A stretch of 64,000 bases of DNA from JAXHTY01 sp034189225 (GCA_034189225.1 JAXHVL010000045.1:22316-86315); one strand, 5' to 3'; positions 50,396 through 60,566 are shown, counted from the first letter of the stretch. Numbers and translations: made by a program. The notes: a model not told the origin generated them from the sequence alone.

Positions 50396-52270
50396 ATGCA
50401 CAAACTGCTGACAGAAGACAATGAAAAAGAGATGCTGCTGCTGGGCAACGAAGCCATCGCCCGCGGCGCCCTGGAGGCCGGCGTCGGGTTTGCTTCCACC
50501 TATCCCGGCACGCCTTCGTCTGAAATCTCCCTGAATTTTTTTCAGATTTCCCGGCAAACCCCGCTGTATTTCGAATACAGCACCAACGAAAAAGTGGCGC
50601 TGGAGGTGGCGGCCGCTGCGGCCAACAGCGGGGTCCGCAGCATGTGTGTGATGAAGCATGTGGGGGTGAATGTGGCGGCCGATGCCCTGATGACCCTTGC
50701 CTATGTGGGGGTCAGGGCCGGTCTGGTACTGATTTCCGCGGATGATCCGCACATGTTTTCAAGTCAGAACGAACAGGATAACCGTTATTATGGCAAACTT
50801 TCCGGTCTGCCGGTGCTGGAGCCGTCATCGGTGCATGAAGCCAAGGAAATGGCGCGCTATGCCTTTGCCCTTTCCGAAACCCTTCAGGAACCGGTGATCC
50901 TGCGGACCACCACGCGGATCAATCACTCTTCCGGGCCGGTCGCCCTGGGGCAGATCGATACTGCACCCGTGACAAAGGGCACCTTTGAGCGGGACCCTTT
51001 CAATTATGTCACTGTGCCGGCGGTTTCCCGAAAGCTGCACGAAAAGCTGGCGGCCCGGGTCGAAACCGCCCGGTCCCTTTCCAATGAATCGCCTTATAAT
51101 ATGGTGACAGGCGATGGCCCCCTGGGGATTATCTGCAACGGGGTGAGTTACAATTATGTGCGGGACGCGTTAAAAGATCTCGGCGCCGGCGACCGGGTGG
51201 CGGTGCTGCGCATCGGTTTTTCCCATCCCATGCCCGACCGGATCATCAAGGACTTTCTGGCATCCAAAACCCGGGTGCTGGTGGTCGAAGAAGGGGAGCC
51301 GGTGATGGAAGAAGCGGTCAAGGCCTTTGCCGCAGAAGAAAAATATGCCATTGATATCGCCGGCAAAGGAGACAATCTGTTCAGCCGGCTTTCGGAATTT
51401 GACCCGCAGATGGTGACGCGGGTGATTGCCGGGTATTTTGAACTGCCCTGGTTGCCCTCAAAAGCGGTGGAGACCGGCGATCTGCCCGAGATTCCCCAGC
51501 GGCCGCCCAACCTGTGCGCAGGATGCTCCCATCGGGCCACCTTTTACGCGGCCCGTCAGGCCACGGCCGATTATGACACCATTTTCACGACGGACATCGG
51601 CTGTTATACCCTGGGGTTTCTGCCGCCCCTGTCCATGGGCGATTTCCTGATCTGCATGGGATCGTCGGTGGGTACCGCCTGCGGGTTCTCAACGGCCACC
51701 GACCAGAAGGTGGTGGCGTATATCGGGGACTCCACCTTTTTTCATTCCGGCATTCCCGCCCTGATCAACGGCGTGTTCAACAACCACGACTTTACCCTGG
51801 TGATCCTGGACAACGGCACCACGGCCATGACCGGCCATCAGCCCCACCCCGGCGTGGACATGACCGAGCTGAACATGGACGGGTACAACCGGGTCTCTAT
51901 CGAGGACCTGGTCAGGGGCGCTGGCGTGGAACACGTGACGGTTATCCGGCCCTATAATCTGAAAAAGAGCATTGCCGCCATTCGTGAAGCCGTGGATTTT
52001 TCCGGGGTATCGGTCATCATCAGCCGCGAGGAGTGCGTGCTCAAGGCCAAGAGCCTGAAACGGGGCAAGACCCGTAAGTTTTACGTGAGCGATAAATGCA
52101 AAAACCACCGGGACTGCATCAACAAGCTGGCATGCCCGGCCTTTTATATTCAGGACGACAGGGTGGCGATTAACCCTGACCTCTGCGAAGGCTGCGCCGT
52201 ATGCGCCCAGGTGTGCCCGGAAAATGCCATTCTGCCACTGAAAAACAATGAGCAGGTTAACCCGGGTTGA
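50396..52270 (+). CDS. iorA: Indolepyruvate ferredoxin oxidoreductase, alpha subunit
   Basis: 624 aa. The N-terminal pyrimidine-binding domain (GNEAIARGALEAGVGFASTYPGTPSSEIS), the TPP-binding domain (GCYTLGFLPPLSMGDFLICMGSSVG and GDSTFFHSGIPALINGVFN) and a C-terminal ferredoxin region (CKNHRDCINKLACP, CEGCAVCAQVCP) are in the normal IorA order. It oxidises arylpyruvates from aromatic amino acids to acyl-CoA, reducing ferredoxin, a potential substrate for the Rnf complex. ATG at 50396, with AGGAG 7 nt upstream; TTG 50390 is too close to it. Confidence 0.95.
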   Translation: MHKLLTEDNEKEMLLLGNEAIARGALEAGVGFASTYPGTPSSEISLNFFQISRQTPLYFEYSTNEKVALEVAAAAANSGVRSMCVMKHVGVNVAADALMTLAYVGVRAGLVLISADDPHMFSSQNEQDNRYYGKLSGLPVLEPSSVHEAKEMARYAFALSETLQEPVILRTTTRINHSSGPVALGQIDTAPVTKGTFERDPFNYVTVPAVSRKLHEKLAARVETARSLSNESPYNMVTGDGPLGIICNGVSYNYVRDALKDLGAGDRVAVLRIGFSHPMPDRIIKDFLASKTRVLVVEEGEPVMEEAVKAFAAEEKYAIDIAGKGDNLFSRLSEFDPQMVTRVIAGYFELPWLPSKAVETGDLPEIPQRPPNLCAGCSHRATFYAARQATADYDTIFTTDIGCYTLGFLPPLSMGDFLICMGSSVGTACGFSTATDQKVVAYIGDSTFFHSGIPALINGVFNNHDFTLVILDNGTTAMTGHQPHPGVDMTELNMDGYNRVSIEDLVRGAGVEHVTVIRPYNLKKSIAAIREAVDFSGVSVIISREECVLKAKSLKRGKTRKFYVSDKCKNHRDCINKLACPAFYIQDDRVAINPDLCEGCAVCAQVCPENAILPLKNNEQVNPG

Positions 52271-52596
52271 AGAACTTATCTCTCGAAAAATTTTTGGACT
52301 TACAGGCCGGGGTGTTTTGCAGTTCGTTGTAACTATTTCAATTTTAGTTGGTTTGGGAGTTTCAAGCCATGTCTGTCAGTTTGCCGAAAAAACCGTCCCT
52401 GCGAGGGAAGCCGAAGGCCAAGCTGCGGGGCGCCCTTTCTTTTGCATACTTTTCTTTGGGCGAGCAAAGAAAAGTATGAATAAAATTTGGTAAGACTGAA
52501 GAATAACGGTAAAAAAGCAACCCCACGCACACGTTATTTTCAACAAAAAGACCGTGTGGCTGTTGGAAGCTTTTTACAAAGCCATCAAGGATTTTT
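52271..52596. other. Gap between iorA and iorB
   Basis: 326 bp between two genes that are usually adjacent. It contains AT-rich DNA with CAGTTTGCCGAAA (similar to a stretch near 57226), the hairpin at 52445-52478, and a fragment like the family B right end (GCTTTTTACAAAGCCATC, about 52569-52586). It looks like accumulated repeat debris. Confidence 0.5.
52445..52478. repeat. Perfect 14-bp inverted repeat (CATACTTTTCTTTG / CAAAGAAAAGTATG)
   Basis: The arms are perfect and enclose a 6-bp loop GGCGAG. Motifs of the form ACTTTTCTTTGGGCGAGCAA are found in many bacterial genomes (general knowledge). Between iorA and iorB it could attenuate transcription, but no T-run follows. Confidence 0.75.
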
Positions 52597-53193
52597 ATGG
52601 AAACAAAACGCTTGATCATCGTGGCCGTGGGCGGCCAGGGAAATCTTCTGGCCTCAAAGGTACTGGCGGAAGCCGCCATGCTGGCCGGCGTGCCGGTCCG
52701 CATGAGTGAGATTCACGGCATGGCCCAGCGCGGCGGGGTGGTGGAGTCCGCCCTCGTGTTCGGCGATGCGGAAAGCACCATTATTTCCGATGGGTGTGCC
52801 GATGTGCTGGTGGCGTTCGAGCCCGCCGAGGCGCTTCGGGCCATCGGCCGGTGCAACAAAAACACGGCGGTGGTGACCAACGTGGCGCCAACGCCGCCTT
52901 TTACCGTGGCCATCGGCAAGGGGGTCTATCCGGATGTGGATGATGTCAGGCAACGGATTGCCGAAAGAACGGCCCGGCTGGTGGCCTTTGACGCCAATGT
53001 CGTTGCCGTACAGGCGGGAAATCCGCTTTCGGTGAACATCGCCCTGCTGGGTGCCCTGATTCAGACGGGGGTGCTGCCGGTTAGCGCGGAACAGGTCAAG
53101 CAGGCCATCGCCACCACCACCAAGCCGGCGTTTGTGGATGTCAACCTAAAGGCCTTTGACATGGGCTTTGCCGAAGCGGCCGGGGCGGCATAG
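52597..53193 (+). CDS. iorB: Indolepyruvate ferredoxin oxidoreductase, beta subunit
   Basis: 198 aa, the gamma-type domain of 2-oxoacid:ferredoxin oxidoreductases: IIVAVGGQGNLLASKVLAEA, then EIHGMAQRGGVVESALVFG and VAFEPAEALRAI. It pairs with IorA. The ribosome site is weak (AAGGAT about 8 nt upstream), and the gene is unusually far (326 bp) from iorA. Confidence 0.93.
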   Translation: METKRLIIVAVGGQGNLLASKVLAEAAMLAGVPVRMSEIHGMAQRGGVVESALVFGDAESTIISDGCADVLVAFEPAEALRAIGRCNKNTAVVTNVAPTPPFTVAIGKGVYPDVDDVRQRIAERTARLVAFDANVVAVQAGNPLSVNIALLGALIQTGVLPVSAEQVKQAIATTTKPAFVDVNLKAFDMGFAEAAGAA

Positions 53194-53310
53194 GCAGCCC
53201 CAGATCTATTTCGCGCTTCGATTGTGGAATTTTAAATGTTCACGAAGGCCATTTGCCGCTTTCTTCGTGACCTTCGTGGTAATTCTAATACCATCCCAAG
53301 GGGAGGAACA

Positions 53311-55986
53311 ATGGCCCAGGATAAGACGCTCTATCTGATTGACGGCACGGCCTACATCCACCGGGGATATCACGCCGTGCGGAGCCTTTCCAACTCCAAG
53401 GGGTTTCCCACCAACGCCATTTTCAGCTTCACCCGGATGATGATCAAGTTCATGAACGAAAAGTCCCCCGAATACGCGGTGGTGCTGTTTGATGCCAAAG
53501 GTCCCACCTTCCGGCACGACATCGACGACTCTTATAAAGCAAACCGCCCTGAAATGCCGGAAGACATGGCCGTTCAGATTCCTTACATTAAAAAGGTCGT
53601 GGAGGCCTATAACCTGGCCATGTTTGAAAAACAGGGCTACGAGGCGGATGACCTGATCGGCACCCTGGCCCGCCAGGCCTTGAATGCGGGGTATTTTGTG
53701 GTGATTGTGTCCGGGGACAAGGATTTTGCCCAGCTGGTCACAGACCGGATCATTATCTGGGATCCCATGAAGGCGTTGAAGCTGGACCGCGCGGCCGTGG
53801 AAAAACGGTTCGGCCTGGCCCCGCATCAGATCACCGACGCCATGGCGCTTGCCGGCGACAGCGCCGACAATATCAAGGGCGTGCCGGGTATCGGCCAAAA
53901 AACCGCCGCCGCCCTGATTCAGCAATTCGGCTCCCTGGATGCCCTTTACGACCAGGTGGACACCATCACCAGGAAGAAACAGCACGAAAACCTGGTCACC
54001 CACAAGGACCAGGCCTACCTCGGCAAACAGCTGGTCACCATCGCCACGGATGTTCCCCTGTCCTATGATTTTGAATCGTTTCAGGTGACACAGCCGGACA
54101 GCGAGGCCCTGTACACCCTTTTCGGCGAGATGGAGTTTTCCGCGCTTCAAAAGGAATTTGCCGGCAAAAGCGATCTTTCGGAAAAAAATTATACCCCCAT
54201 TTTCGATACGGCAGCCCTGGAGCAACTCGTCAGCCGGCTGGAGGCGGCCGATGTGTTTGCCTTTGACACCGAAACGACCTCCACCGACCCCATGCAGGCG
54301 GCCCTGGTGGGGCTGTCCTTTGCTCTGGCGGAAAACGAGGCTTTTTATATTCCCGTGGGCCATGCCTATGACGGCGCTCCGGACCAGCTTGAGGTGCAGG
54401 CGGTGCTGGACCGGCTGCAAGAGGCGTTTGCGTCCACCGCTCTCAAGGTGGCGCAGAACATCAAGTATGACTGGAAGGTGTTGTCCCGCTATGGCGTGGA
54501 TATCAAGGGACCGGTGTTCGACACCATGGTGGCGGCCTATCTGCTGAACCCCACCCGCCGCGGTTACGGGCTGGACCGGCTTGCCGGCGATTACCTGGGC
54601 CATACCATGATCGCCTACTCGGATGTGGCCGGCACGGGCAAAGACCAGGTCTGCTTTTCACAGGTATCCATCGAGGCGGCGGTCCCCTATGCCTGCGAGG
54701 ATGCGGATATCGCCATGGGTGTATACCGGATTCTTGACCGGGAGATGAAAGACGCCGGGCTTACCGATCTTTTCACATCCATTGAAATGCCCCTGTTACC
54801 GGTGCTGGTGAAAATGGAGAGGTGGGGGGTAAAGGTGGACAGAGATGCGCTGCAGTCGCTTTCCAAAATGTTTGAGGCCCAGCTCAATCAATTGGAAACA
54901 GAGATCTATACCATGGCCGGGGAGGAATTCAACATCAACTCCCCCCAGCAGCTCGGCCGGATATTGTTTGAAAAGCTCGGTCTGCCCACCCAGAAGAAAA
55001 CCAAGAAAAAAACCGGCTATTCCACGGACGCGGATGTGCTGGCCGCCCTGTCCGAGAAGCACGATCTGCCTGCGCTGATTCTGCGCAGCCGCACCCTGTC
55101 CAAGCTTAAATCCACCTACGCCGATGCCCTTTCCGACCTGATCAACCCGGAAACCGGCCGGATTCACACATCTTTCAACCAGACCGCCACGGCCACCGGC
55201 CGCCTGAGCAGCACCGAGCCCAACCTGCAGAACATTCCCATCCGCACCGAAGAGGGCCGGGAGATCCGCAAGGCGTTTATTCCCGAAGACGGCATGGTTT
55301 TTATTTCCGCGGATTATTCCCAGGTGGAACTTCGGCTGCTGGCCCACTATTCAAAAGACCCCATTCTTATCGAGGCCTTTGAAAACGACGAGGATATTCA
55401 CACCCGGACCGCGGCCGAGGTGTTCCAGGTGTTTCCGGAAATGATCACCGACGATGTACGGCGGCAGGCCAAGGCCATCAACTTCGGCATTGCCTATGGC
55501 ATGAGCCCCTATGGGCTGGCAAAGGAACTGGGCATCAGCCAGAAAATGGCCAAAAATTACATTGATGGATTTTTTTCCCGGTACAGCGGGGTAAAACAGT
55601 TTATCGACACCACCATCGCAGAGGCCCGGGAAACGAAAATGACCAAGACCCTGCTCGGCCGGATTCGTCATCTGCCGGACATTGACAGCAAGAACAGCAA
55701 CATGCGGAATTTTGCGGAACGGACGGCCATCAACACGCCCATTCAGGGCACGGCCGCCGATATCATCAAGCTGGCCATGATTCAGGCGGACAAGATACTG
55801 ACGGAAAAAGGACTTTCCGCCCGTATGCTGCTGTCGGTTCACGATGAAATGGTGTTTGAATGCCCCGAAAAAGAGGCGGCGGCCACCTCCGAACGGGTCA
55901 AAACCATCATGGAATCGGTCTATCCCCTTGATGTGCCCCTGAAGGTCAATATTCAGCAGGGGGCAAGCTGGGCCGATGCCCATTAG
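53311..55986 (+). CDS. polA: DNA polymerase I
   Basis: 891 aa, complete three-domain enzyme. 5' nuclease (about 1-290: LIDGTAYIHRGYHAVR, GYEADDLIGTLA, GDKDFAQLV). 3'-5' exonuclease (about 310-490) with FAFDTETTS intact, so proofreading is likely. Polymerase domain with SADYSQVELRLLAHYS, RRQAKAINFGIAYGMSPYGL and SVHDEMVFECP. The ATG at 53311 has GGGGAGG about 7 nt upstream; a frame from 53236 lacks this. The leader (about 53238-53277) has a short CACGAAGG/CCTTCGTG inverted repeat. Confidence 0.96.
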   Translation: MAQDKTLYLIDGTAYIHRGYHAVRSLSNSKGFPTNAIFSFTRMMIKFMNEKSPEYAVVLFDAKGPTFRHDIDDSYKANRPEMPEDMAVQIPYIKKVVEAYNLAMFEKQGYEADDLIGTLARQALNAGYFVVIVSGDKDFAQLVTDRIIIWDPMKALKLDRAAVEKRFGLAPHQITDAMALAGDSADNIKGVPGIGQKTAAALIQQFGSLDALYDQVDTITRKKQHENLVTHKDQAYLGKQLVTIATDVPLSYDFESFQVTQPDSEALYTLFGEMEFSALQKEFAGKSDLSEKNYTPIFDTAALEQLVSRLEAADVFAFDTETTSTDPMQAALVGLSFALAENEAFYIPVGHAYDGAPDQLEVQAVLDRLQEAFASTALKVAQNIKYDWKVLSRYGVDIKGPVFDTMVAAYLLNPTRRGYGLDRLAGDYLGHTMIAYSDVAGTGKDQVCFSQVSIEAAVPYACEDADIAMGVYRILDREMKDAGLTDLFTSIEMPLLPVLVKMERWGVKVDRDALQSLSKMFEAQLNQLETEIYTMAGEEFNINSPQQLGRILFEKLGLPTQKKTKKKTGYSTDADVLAALSEKHDLPALILRSRTLSKLKSTYADALSDLINPETGRIHTSFNQTATATGRLSSTEPNLQNIPIRTEEGREIRKAFIPEDGMVFISADYSQVELRLLAHYSKDPILIEAFENDEDIHTRTAAEVFQVFPEMITDDVRRQAKAINFGIAYGMSPYGLAKELGISQKMAKNYIDGFFSRYSGVKQFIDTTIAEARETKMTKTLLGRIRHLPDIDSKNSNMRNFAERTAINTPIQGTAADIIKLAMIQADKILTEKGLSARMLLSVHDEMVFECPEKEAAATSERVKTIMESVYPLDVPLKVNIQQGASWADAH

Positions 55987-55994
55987 TAATTGCT

Positions 55995-57110
55995 TCAGCG
56001 TCCTTTGATTTTTACTTTGAGGGCAGTGGCGGTAACGGCGGGCATGAGCTTTGCGCCCAGGGCGCCGAAATTTCTGGCGGGCGGATGATGGTCCGGGTTT
56101 TCGCACATGGTGATGGCCCCTTCCGGGCAGGCGGGAACGCAGAGGCCGCAGCCGATGCATTTTGCCGGGTCAAAACAGTGGGTCTTGTCCGATAGGGTGT
56201 GGGCGCGGGTGTTACAGGCTTTGAGGCAGCGGCCGCAGTGGTTGCATTTGTCTTCGTTCACCGTGGCCACAAAGGGGGGCGGGGCAACAATGTTTCTGCC
56301 CTGGTAGTGGTTGACGGTTTCAAGGAAATGGCAGCAGCAGTCGCAGCAGGTACAGATCACGTTGGGGCTTTCCGGTGATACATTGCCGGTAAAAAACACC
56401 AGTCCTTTTTCCCATCGATCGGCGGCAATCTCCCGCATTTCCGATTTTTCCACATACCGGCCGCTGTTGCTCTTAATCACTGCATCGGCAAAGCTGCCGA
56501 ACACCAGGCAACCGGCTGCGGGGTCGGCGCGATTGCATTCATTGCCCAGAAATCGCTGGACCTGCCGGCACTGGCATACGGTGGCCACGGCAAACCGGTC
56601 ATGGCAGTCTATCATGTCGGTCAGGAGCCCGGCATTCAGGCCGGCGGACAGGTGTTCCACGGCGCTCTGAAGGGGGATGGTCCGGGTGGCCGGGGCCGGT
56701 GTGCCGGTATAATATGCCACGTATCCCGTGGCAAACAATTCGTTGAACAGTTCCGCGAATCGCCGATGCCATGGGGAATCCGCGCCGTTGATCAGGATAT
56801 TCTCGAAAGTGCCCGGTACCAATGGAAGGAGGGCGTAACCTCTGTCTGACCGGTAAATCACGCGTTTTTCCGCCATGGATTCCAGAAACGGCTCAATGGC
56901 GGCGGCCCGTTTACGGGTCCGCCTGGCAATGGTGGAAAGCGGTCGGGGGGTGAAAAAGGGCAGTTTTCTGGCCACATCGGCCTCTTCCGGCGTAAACAGG
57001 TGGCATACGAGCCGTACCAGCGTGTCATTGACCGGCGGGCCGGCCAGTCGGACCGAGGAAAACACCCTGGCCAGCTTGACCTGTTCCGGGCTGGCAAAAG
57101 AAAATGCCAT
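55995..57110 (-). CDS. HTH-like/4Fe-4S cysteine-rich protein (paralogue of the 22280 gene)
   Basis: 371 aa. An N-terminal winged-helix-like part (about 30-110: LSTIARRTRKRAAAIEPFLESMAEKRVIYRS) is followed by CQCR (about 184) with further cysteines, VICTCCDCCCHFL (about 264), and a 2[4Fe-4S] ferredoxin end (CNHCGRCLKACN, CIGCGLCVPACP). Same order of elements as the 22280-23275 protein but low overall similarity. Function unknown. ATG at 57110 with AAGGA about 8 nt upstream. Converges on polA with an 8-bp gap. Confidence 0.75.
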   Translation of the reverse strand: MAFSFASPEQVKLARVFSSVRLAGPPVNDTLVRLVCHLFTPEEADVARKLPFFTPRPLSTIARRTRKRAAAIEPFLESMAEKRVIYRSDRGYALLPLVPGTFENILINGADSPWHRRFAELFNELFATGYVAYYTGTPAPATRTIPLQSAVEHLSAGLNAGLLTDMIDCHDRFAVATVCQCRQVQRFLGNECNRADPAAGCLVFGSFADAVIKSNSGRYVEKSEMREIAADRWEKGLVFFTGNVSPESPNVICTCCDCCCHFLETVNHYQGRNIVAPPPFVATVNEDKCNHCGRCLKACNTRAHTLSDKTHCFDPAKCIGCGLCVPACPEGAITMCENPDHHPPARNFGALGAKLMPAVTATALKVKIKGR

Positions 57111-57404
57111 CTTTTTATCCTTCAAAAATGATACACTGAAATTGGACTTCCAAGGAACTTAATCTGCCAATTTGTTGTCAATATTTCAATTTTATTCAAT
57201 TTTTCAGTTTATTGCCAAGATTTTCAGTTTGCCGAAACAACTGAACAGCAACACGTGCCCAGCCCCTTGCAGCGCAGCCGAGCAGGGGTGGTTTTTTCGG
57301 AAGACGCGGGCAGACTGTTTACGAAGCCGTCAAAAATAATGTCGGCATGAGGGGCAGGCCCCCATGCCGACATTAAGGTAAGGTATCATTAACAACAACC
57401 TGTG

Positions 57405-58583
57405 TTACGCCACCTTTTCCACCAAGAGGGCGCCACCATTTCCAAATGCCCCGCAAAGCGCGGCAAGGCCGTATTTTTCATCGGGAAACTCGGTTTCCAT
57501 GACGTTGAGCAGGGTCACGATAATTCTTCCGCCGGATTCGCCCAGGGGATGGCCCAGGGCAATGGCGCCGCCCCAGACATTCACCTTGTCAAACGGCGCA
57601 TTTTCGTTGTCCAGCTTCAGTTCTCTGATGCAGGCCAGGGACTGACTGGCAAATGCCTCATTGAGTTCTATGGCGCCGATGTCTTTGGGGGTCAAACCGG
57701 TCCGCTTGAAAAGCTTGTCAACGGCCGGTACGGGGGCCATGCCCATCATTGTGGGATCAAACCCGCCCAGTGCGGCATAGCTGTATTTGTATTTATAGGA
57801 CAGGCCCAGTTCGTCGGCTTTTTTGCGGCTCATCATCAGCAGGGCGCAGGCACCCTGGGTAAGCGGCGAGGATGTGGCAGCGGTGACATTGCCGTCCGGC
57901 TTGAATGGAGAGGTCATGGATGCCATCTTTTCAGGATCAACTTTGTCCCGGATCCACTGGTCGTGTTCCACCAGGAACTCGTTGCCTTCCATGTCCAGAC
58001 CCGTCACGGGCACGATTTCTTTCTTGAACTTGCCGGCATCCCGGGCCGCAGCGGCTTTCTTGTTGGACCAGATGGCCATGTTGTCCATGTCTTCGCGGGA
58101 GACGTTGTACTTTTCCGCAACCTTCTCGGCCGTGGACCCCATGGGGATTTCGGCCAGGTCATACCGGTTGAACAGGCGGGGGGCAAAATCCATATTGGCG
58201 CCCATGGGAACCTTTTCCATGTCTTCCACGCCTGCGGCGATCATGATGTCGGTTTCGCCCGTCATGATGGCCCGGGCCGCGTGCATGGTGGCCGACAGGC
58301 CCGAGGGGCACTGATTGGTAAGCGTGTTGGACGGAACGCTTTCCGGGTATCCGCCGGCAAGCCAGGCCAGTCGGCCGATATCGTTCTGCATGCCGGAGGG
58401 GTTGGCGCAGCCCACAAAAACCGCGTCTACATCTTCGGGCTTGACCGCCTTGTTTCTTTCAAACATGGCCTCATATACGGCGGTCAGCAGCTCGTCCGGG
58501 CGCTTGTTCCGCAACCAGCCCTTTTCCGCATGGGCCCTGCTGTTCGGGGTTCTTAAACCATCTACAAATACACATTCTTCCAT
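57405..58583 (-). CDS. Thiolase (acetyl-CoA acyltransferase)
   Basis: 392 aa. The nucleophilic Cys is in LTNQCPSGLSATMHAARAI, with NEAFASQSLACIRE, WGGAIALGHPLGESGGR and LCGAFGNGGALLVE near the C-terminus. The last motif departs from the usual CIGGG form, as in some long-chain/FadI-like enzymes. It likely ends a beta-oxidation cycle. 38 bp downstream of the acyl-CoA ligase on the same strand; GGAG lies before the ATG. Confidence 0.9.
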   Translation of the reverse strand: MEECVFVDGLRTPNSRAHAEKGWLRNKRPDELLTAVYEAMFERNKAVKPEDVDAVFVGCANPSGMQNDIGRLAWLAGGYPESVPSNTLTNQCPSGLSATMHAARAIMTGETDIMIAAGVEDMEKVPMGANMDFAPRLFNRYDLAEIPMGSTAEKVAEKYNVSREDMDNMAIWSNKKAAAARDAGKFKKEIVPVTGLDMEGNEFLVEHDQWIRDKVDPEKMASMTSPFKPDGNVTAATSSPLTQGACALLMMSRKKADELGLSYKYKYSYAALGGFDPTMMGMAPVPAVDKLFKRTGLTPKDIGAIELNEAFASQSLACIRELKLDNENAPFDKVNVWGGAIALGHPLGESGGRIIVTLLNVMETEFPDEKYGLAALCGAFGNGGALLVEKVA

Positions 58584-58621
58584 AGCGTTTTTTCTCCTTG
58601 GTTTGTTTGGTTGTATAAGGG

Positions 58622-60478
58622 TTATAGTTGATCGGTAAACTCTTCTTCTGCCATTTTCCGTATTTTTTTCTTGTCCAGTTTCTGTACTTCTGTCAGGGGC
58701 ATCGCATTAACGATTTTAACCGCCTTGGGAACGGCGTATTTGGCCACCCGTTCTTTCAGGTATTGAATGATATCCTCGGGCTGAAGGGTGTCCTGTTTGG
58801 CCGCCACGGGCTGAACATAGGCGATCACCCGTTCGCTGCCCTCTCTTTCGGGGTCGGGGATGCCCACCGTGGCCCCGAGCTCTACATCGGGGTTGGCGGA
58901 AAGAATATCGTCAATTTCCCGGGTGTAGACCTTGTACCCGGACACGTTGACCATGTCTTTTGTCCGATCCACGATATAAAAATAGCCGTCTTTATCCACC
59001 TTCACCACATCGCCCGTTCGCACATAGCCTTTGTCGTCCAGGCCTGTTCCGGCTTCCGGCCAGTAACCGAGCATCCGCTGAGGGCCCTTCAGGCACATTT
59101 CGCCGCTTTTGCCATTCAGAATATCTTCCAGCGTAAGCGGTTTGCCGGTGTCCACGTCGATCAGCAACACCTCGGTGTCGGGAAACGGGATCCCGGAAGT
59201 CCCCCGTTTTTCCACGGAGGGCTTTTTTTCGCTTTTCTTTTTTCCGGTCCGGTTGACGGTGAAAGAAACAAATTTACCGAAGATGTAACCAACGGTTTTT
59301 GGGCCGATCACCCGGATTCCCCGGTTCACAAGAAAGGCAGCCCCTGGAAAATTCAGGGCGGCGCTGTTCATCCGCTGGGGAATGCGTCCCCCGGCCAGCC
59401 TGAGCAGAAACGACGTGTTCAGATGCGTACAGGGTGACATTTCCGACAACCCGTATCCTTCCATGATGGCACCGCTGGATTGTTTTTCAAATTTTTCCTG
59501 TGTACTCGGGGGAAGCGGCGCGGAGCCGGAAACCCCCAGCATACCGATGCCCTTGAGCTCTTCCTGGGCGATCTTGAGAAACTGGGTGGGAACTCCCATC
59601 TGCATCAGGGGCCGGTAAGTTTTGATCATATCCACCATGACCTTTGTATCCCTTGCATCCGGGATAAGAATCTGGTTTACGCCCAGCATGGTCATCAGGT
59701 GCATGATCATGTGGCCATAGGAATGAAAAAGCGGCAACCCGAGCAGTACGGAAATGCCCCCTTTAAGGATTTTATGCGCCGCGCCCTGCGCCCAGCAAGA
59801 CTGCATGCTGTTTGCGTATATATTGCGGTGGGTCAGCATGCATCCCTTGGGAAGGCCTGTGGTCCCGCCGGTGAACAGCAGGAGCTCCAGGTCCCTTTCC
59901 AGATCAAAATCCACATGCGGTGGCTCCGGCGGGTTGTCGGCGATAAGGTCGGCCATCCAGACGGCGCCTGGCACGCCGATATCGCCATGATCCGCCGGCG
60001 GGTTTAAGGAGTAGTCATCCAGCGAGGTAACGACAAGGTGCTTGATACCGGTTGTTTCCATGACCGGCTTGACAATATCCACGTATTCGTCCAGGCAGAT
60101 AATCGCCTTGGGCTCGCCTTTGGAAAATTTGTGTTCCAGGGTGCTGGGCGGTTCGAGGGAACTGCTGGGAATCTGTACCAGCCCGGCCTTTGCGATGGCG
60201 TAGTCGGCAATCACAAACTGAATGCTGGTGGGCAGAATGGTTGCAATCCTGTCCCCCTTTTTGAAGCCCATGGCGGCCAGTCCGGCTGCGAGCCGGTCGG
60301 CATGGTCCCTGACCTCGGGATAGGTCATTTTATAGTTGTTCTGAATAAGGCCGGTCTTTTTAAATTTCCTTGCGGCATCGTCCAGAATGTCACCCACGGA
60401 TTTTTCCGGATACGGCGTCAGCGTTTCCGGAATCCCGAACACTTTGTACTCTTTAAACCACGGCATTTTGTCTGTCAA
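58622..60478 (-). CDS. AMP-forming acyl-CoA synthetase (long-chain fatty-acid CoA ligase-like)
   Basis: About 618 aa, ANL superfamily. P-loop LLLFTGGTTGLPKGCMLTH, EGYGLSEMSPCTHLN, GEMCLKGPQRMLGYW, YVRTGDVVKVDKDGYFYIVDR and a C-terminal catalytic Lys region (TEVQKLDKKKIRKM). Residues about 360-420 hold a variable basic insert. It activates a carboxylic acid, probably a fatty acid, to its CoA ester. A TTG at 60478 with GGGAGGG about 6 nt upstream is the best start; ATG 60466 is the alternative. Same operon as the thiolase. Confidence 0.9.
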   Translation of the reverse strand: MTDKMPWFKEYKVFGIPETLTPYPEKSVGDILDDAARKFKKTGLIQNNYKMTYPEVRDHADRLAAGLAAMGFKKGDRIATILPTSIQFVIADYAIAKAGLVQIPSSSLEPPSTLEHKFSKGEPKAIICLDEYVDIVKPVMETTGIKHLVVTSLDDYSLNPPADHGDIGVPGAVWMADLIADNPPEPPHVDFDLERDLELLLFTGGTTGLPKGCMLTHRNIYANSMQSCWAQGAAHKILKGGISVLLGLPLFHSYGHMIMHLMTMLGVNQILIPDARDTKVMVDMIKTYRPLMQMGVPTQFLKIAQEELKGIGMLGVSGSAPLPPSTQEKFEKQSSGAIMEGYGLSEMSPCTHLNTSFLLRLAGGRIPQRMNSAALNFPGAAFLVNRGIRVIGPKTVGYIFGKFVSFTVNRTGKKKSEKKPSVEKRGTSGIPFPDTEVLLIDVDTGKPLTLEDILNGKSGEMCLKGPQRMLGYWPEAGTGLDDKGYVRTGDVVKVDKDGYFYIVDRTKDMVNVSGYKVYTREIDDILSANPDVELGATVGIPDPEREGSERVIAYVQPVAAKQDTLQPEDIIQYLKERVAKYAVPKAVKIVNAMPLTEVQKLDKKKIRKMAEEEFTDQL

Positions 60479-60566
60479 AGCGTACCCTCCCAATCAATAA
60501 GTTTGATGGCCCGGCAAATTCAATTTCCTCCACCAGGAAAATCGCGTCCTCCCCTCAAGATGCTCC

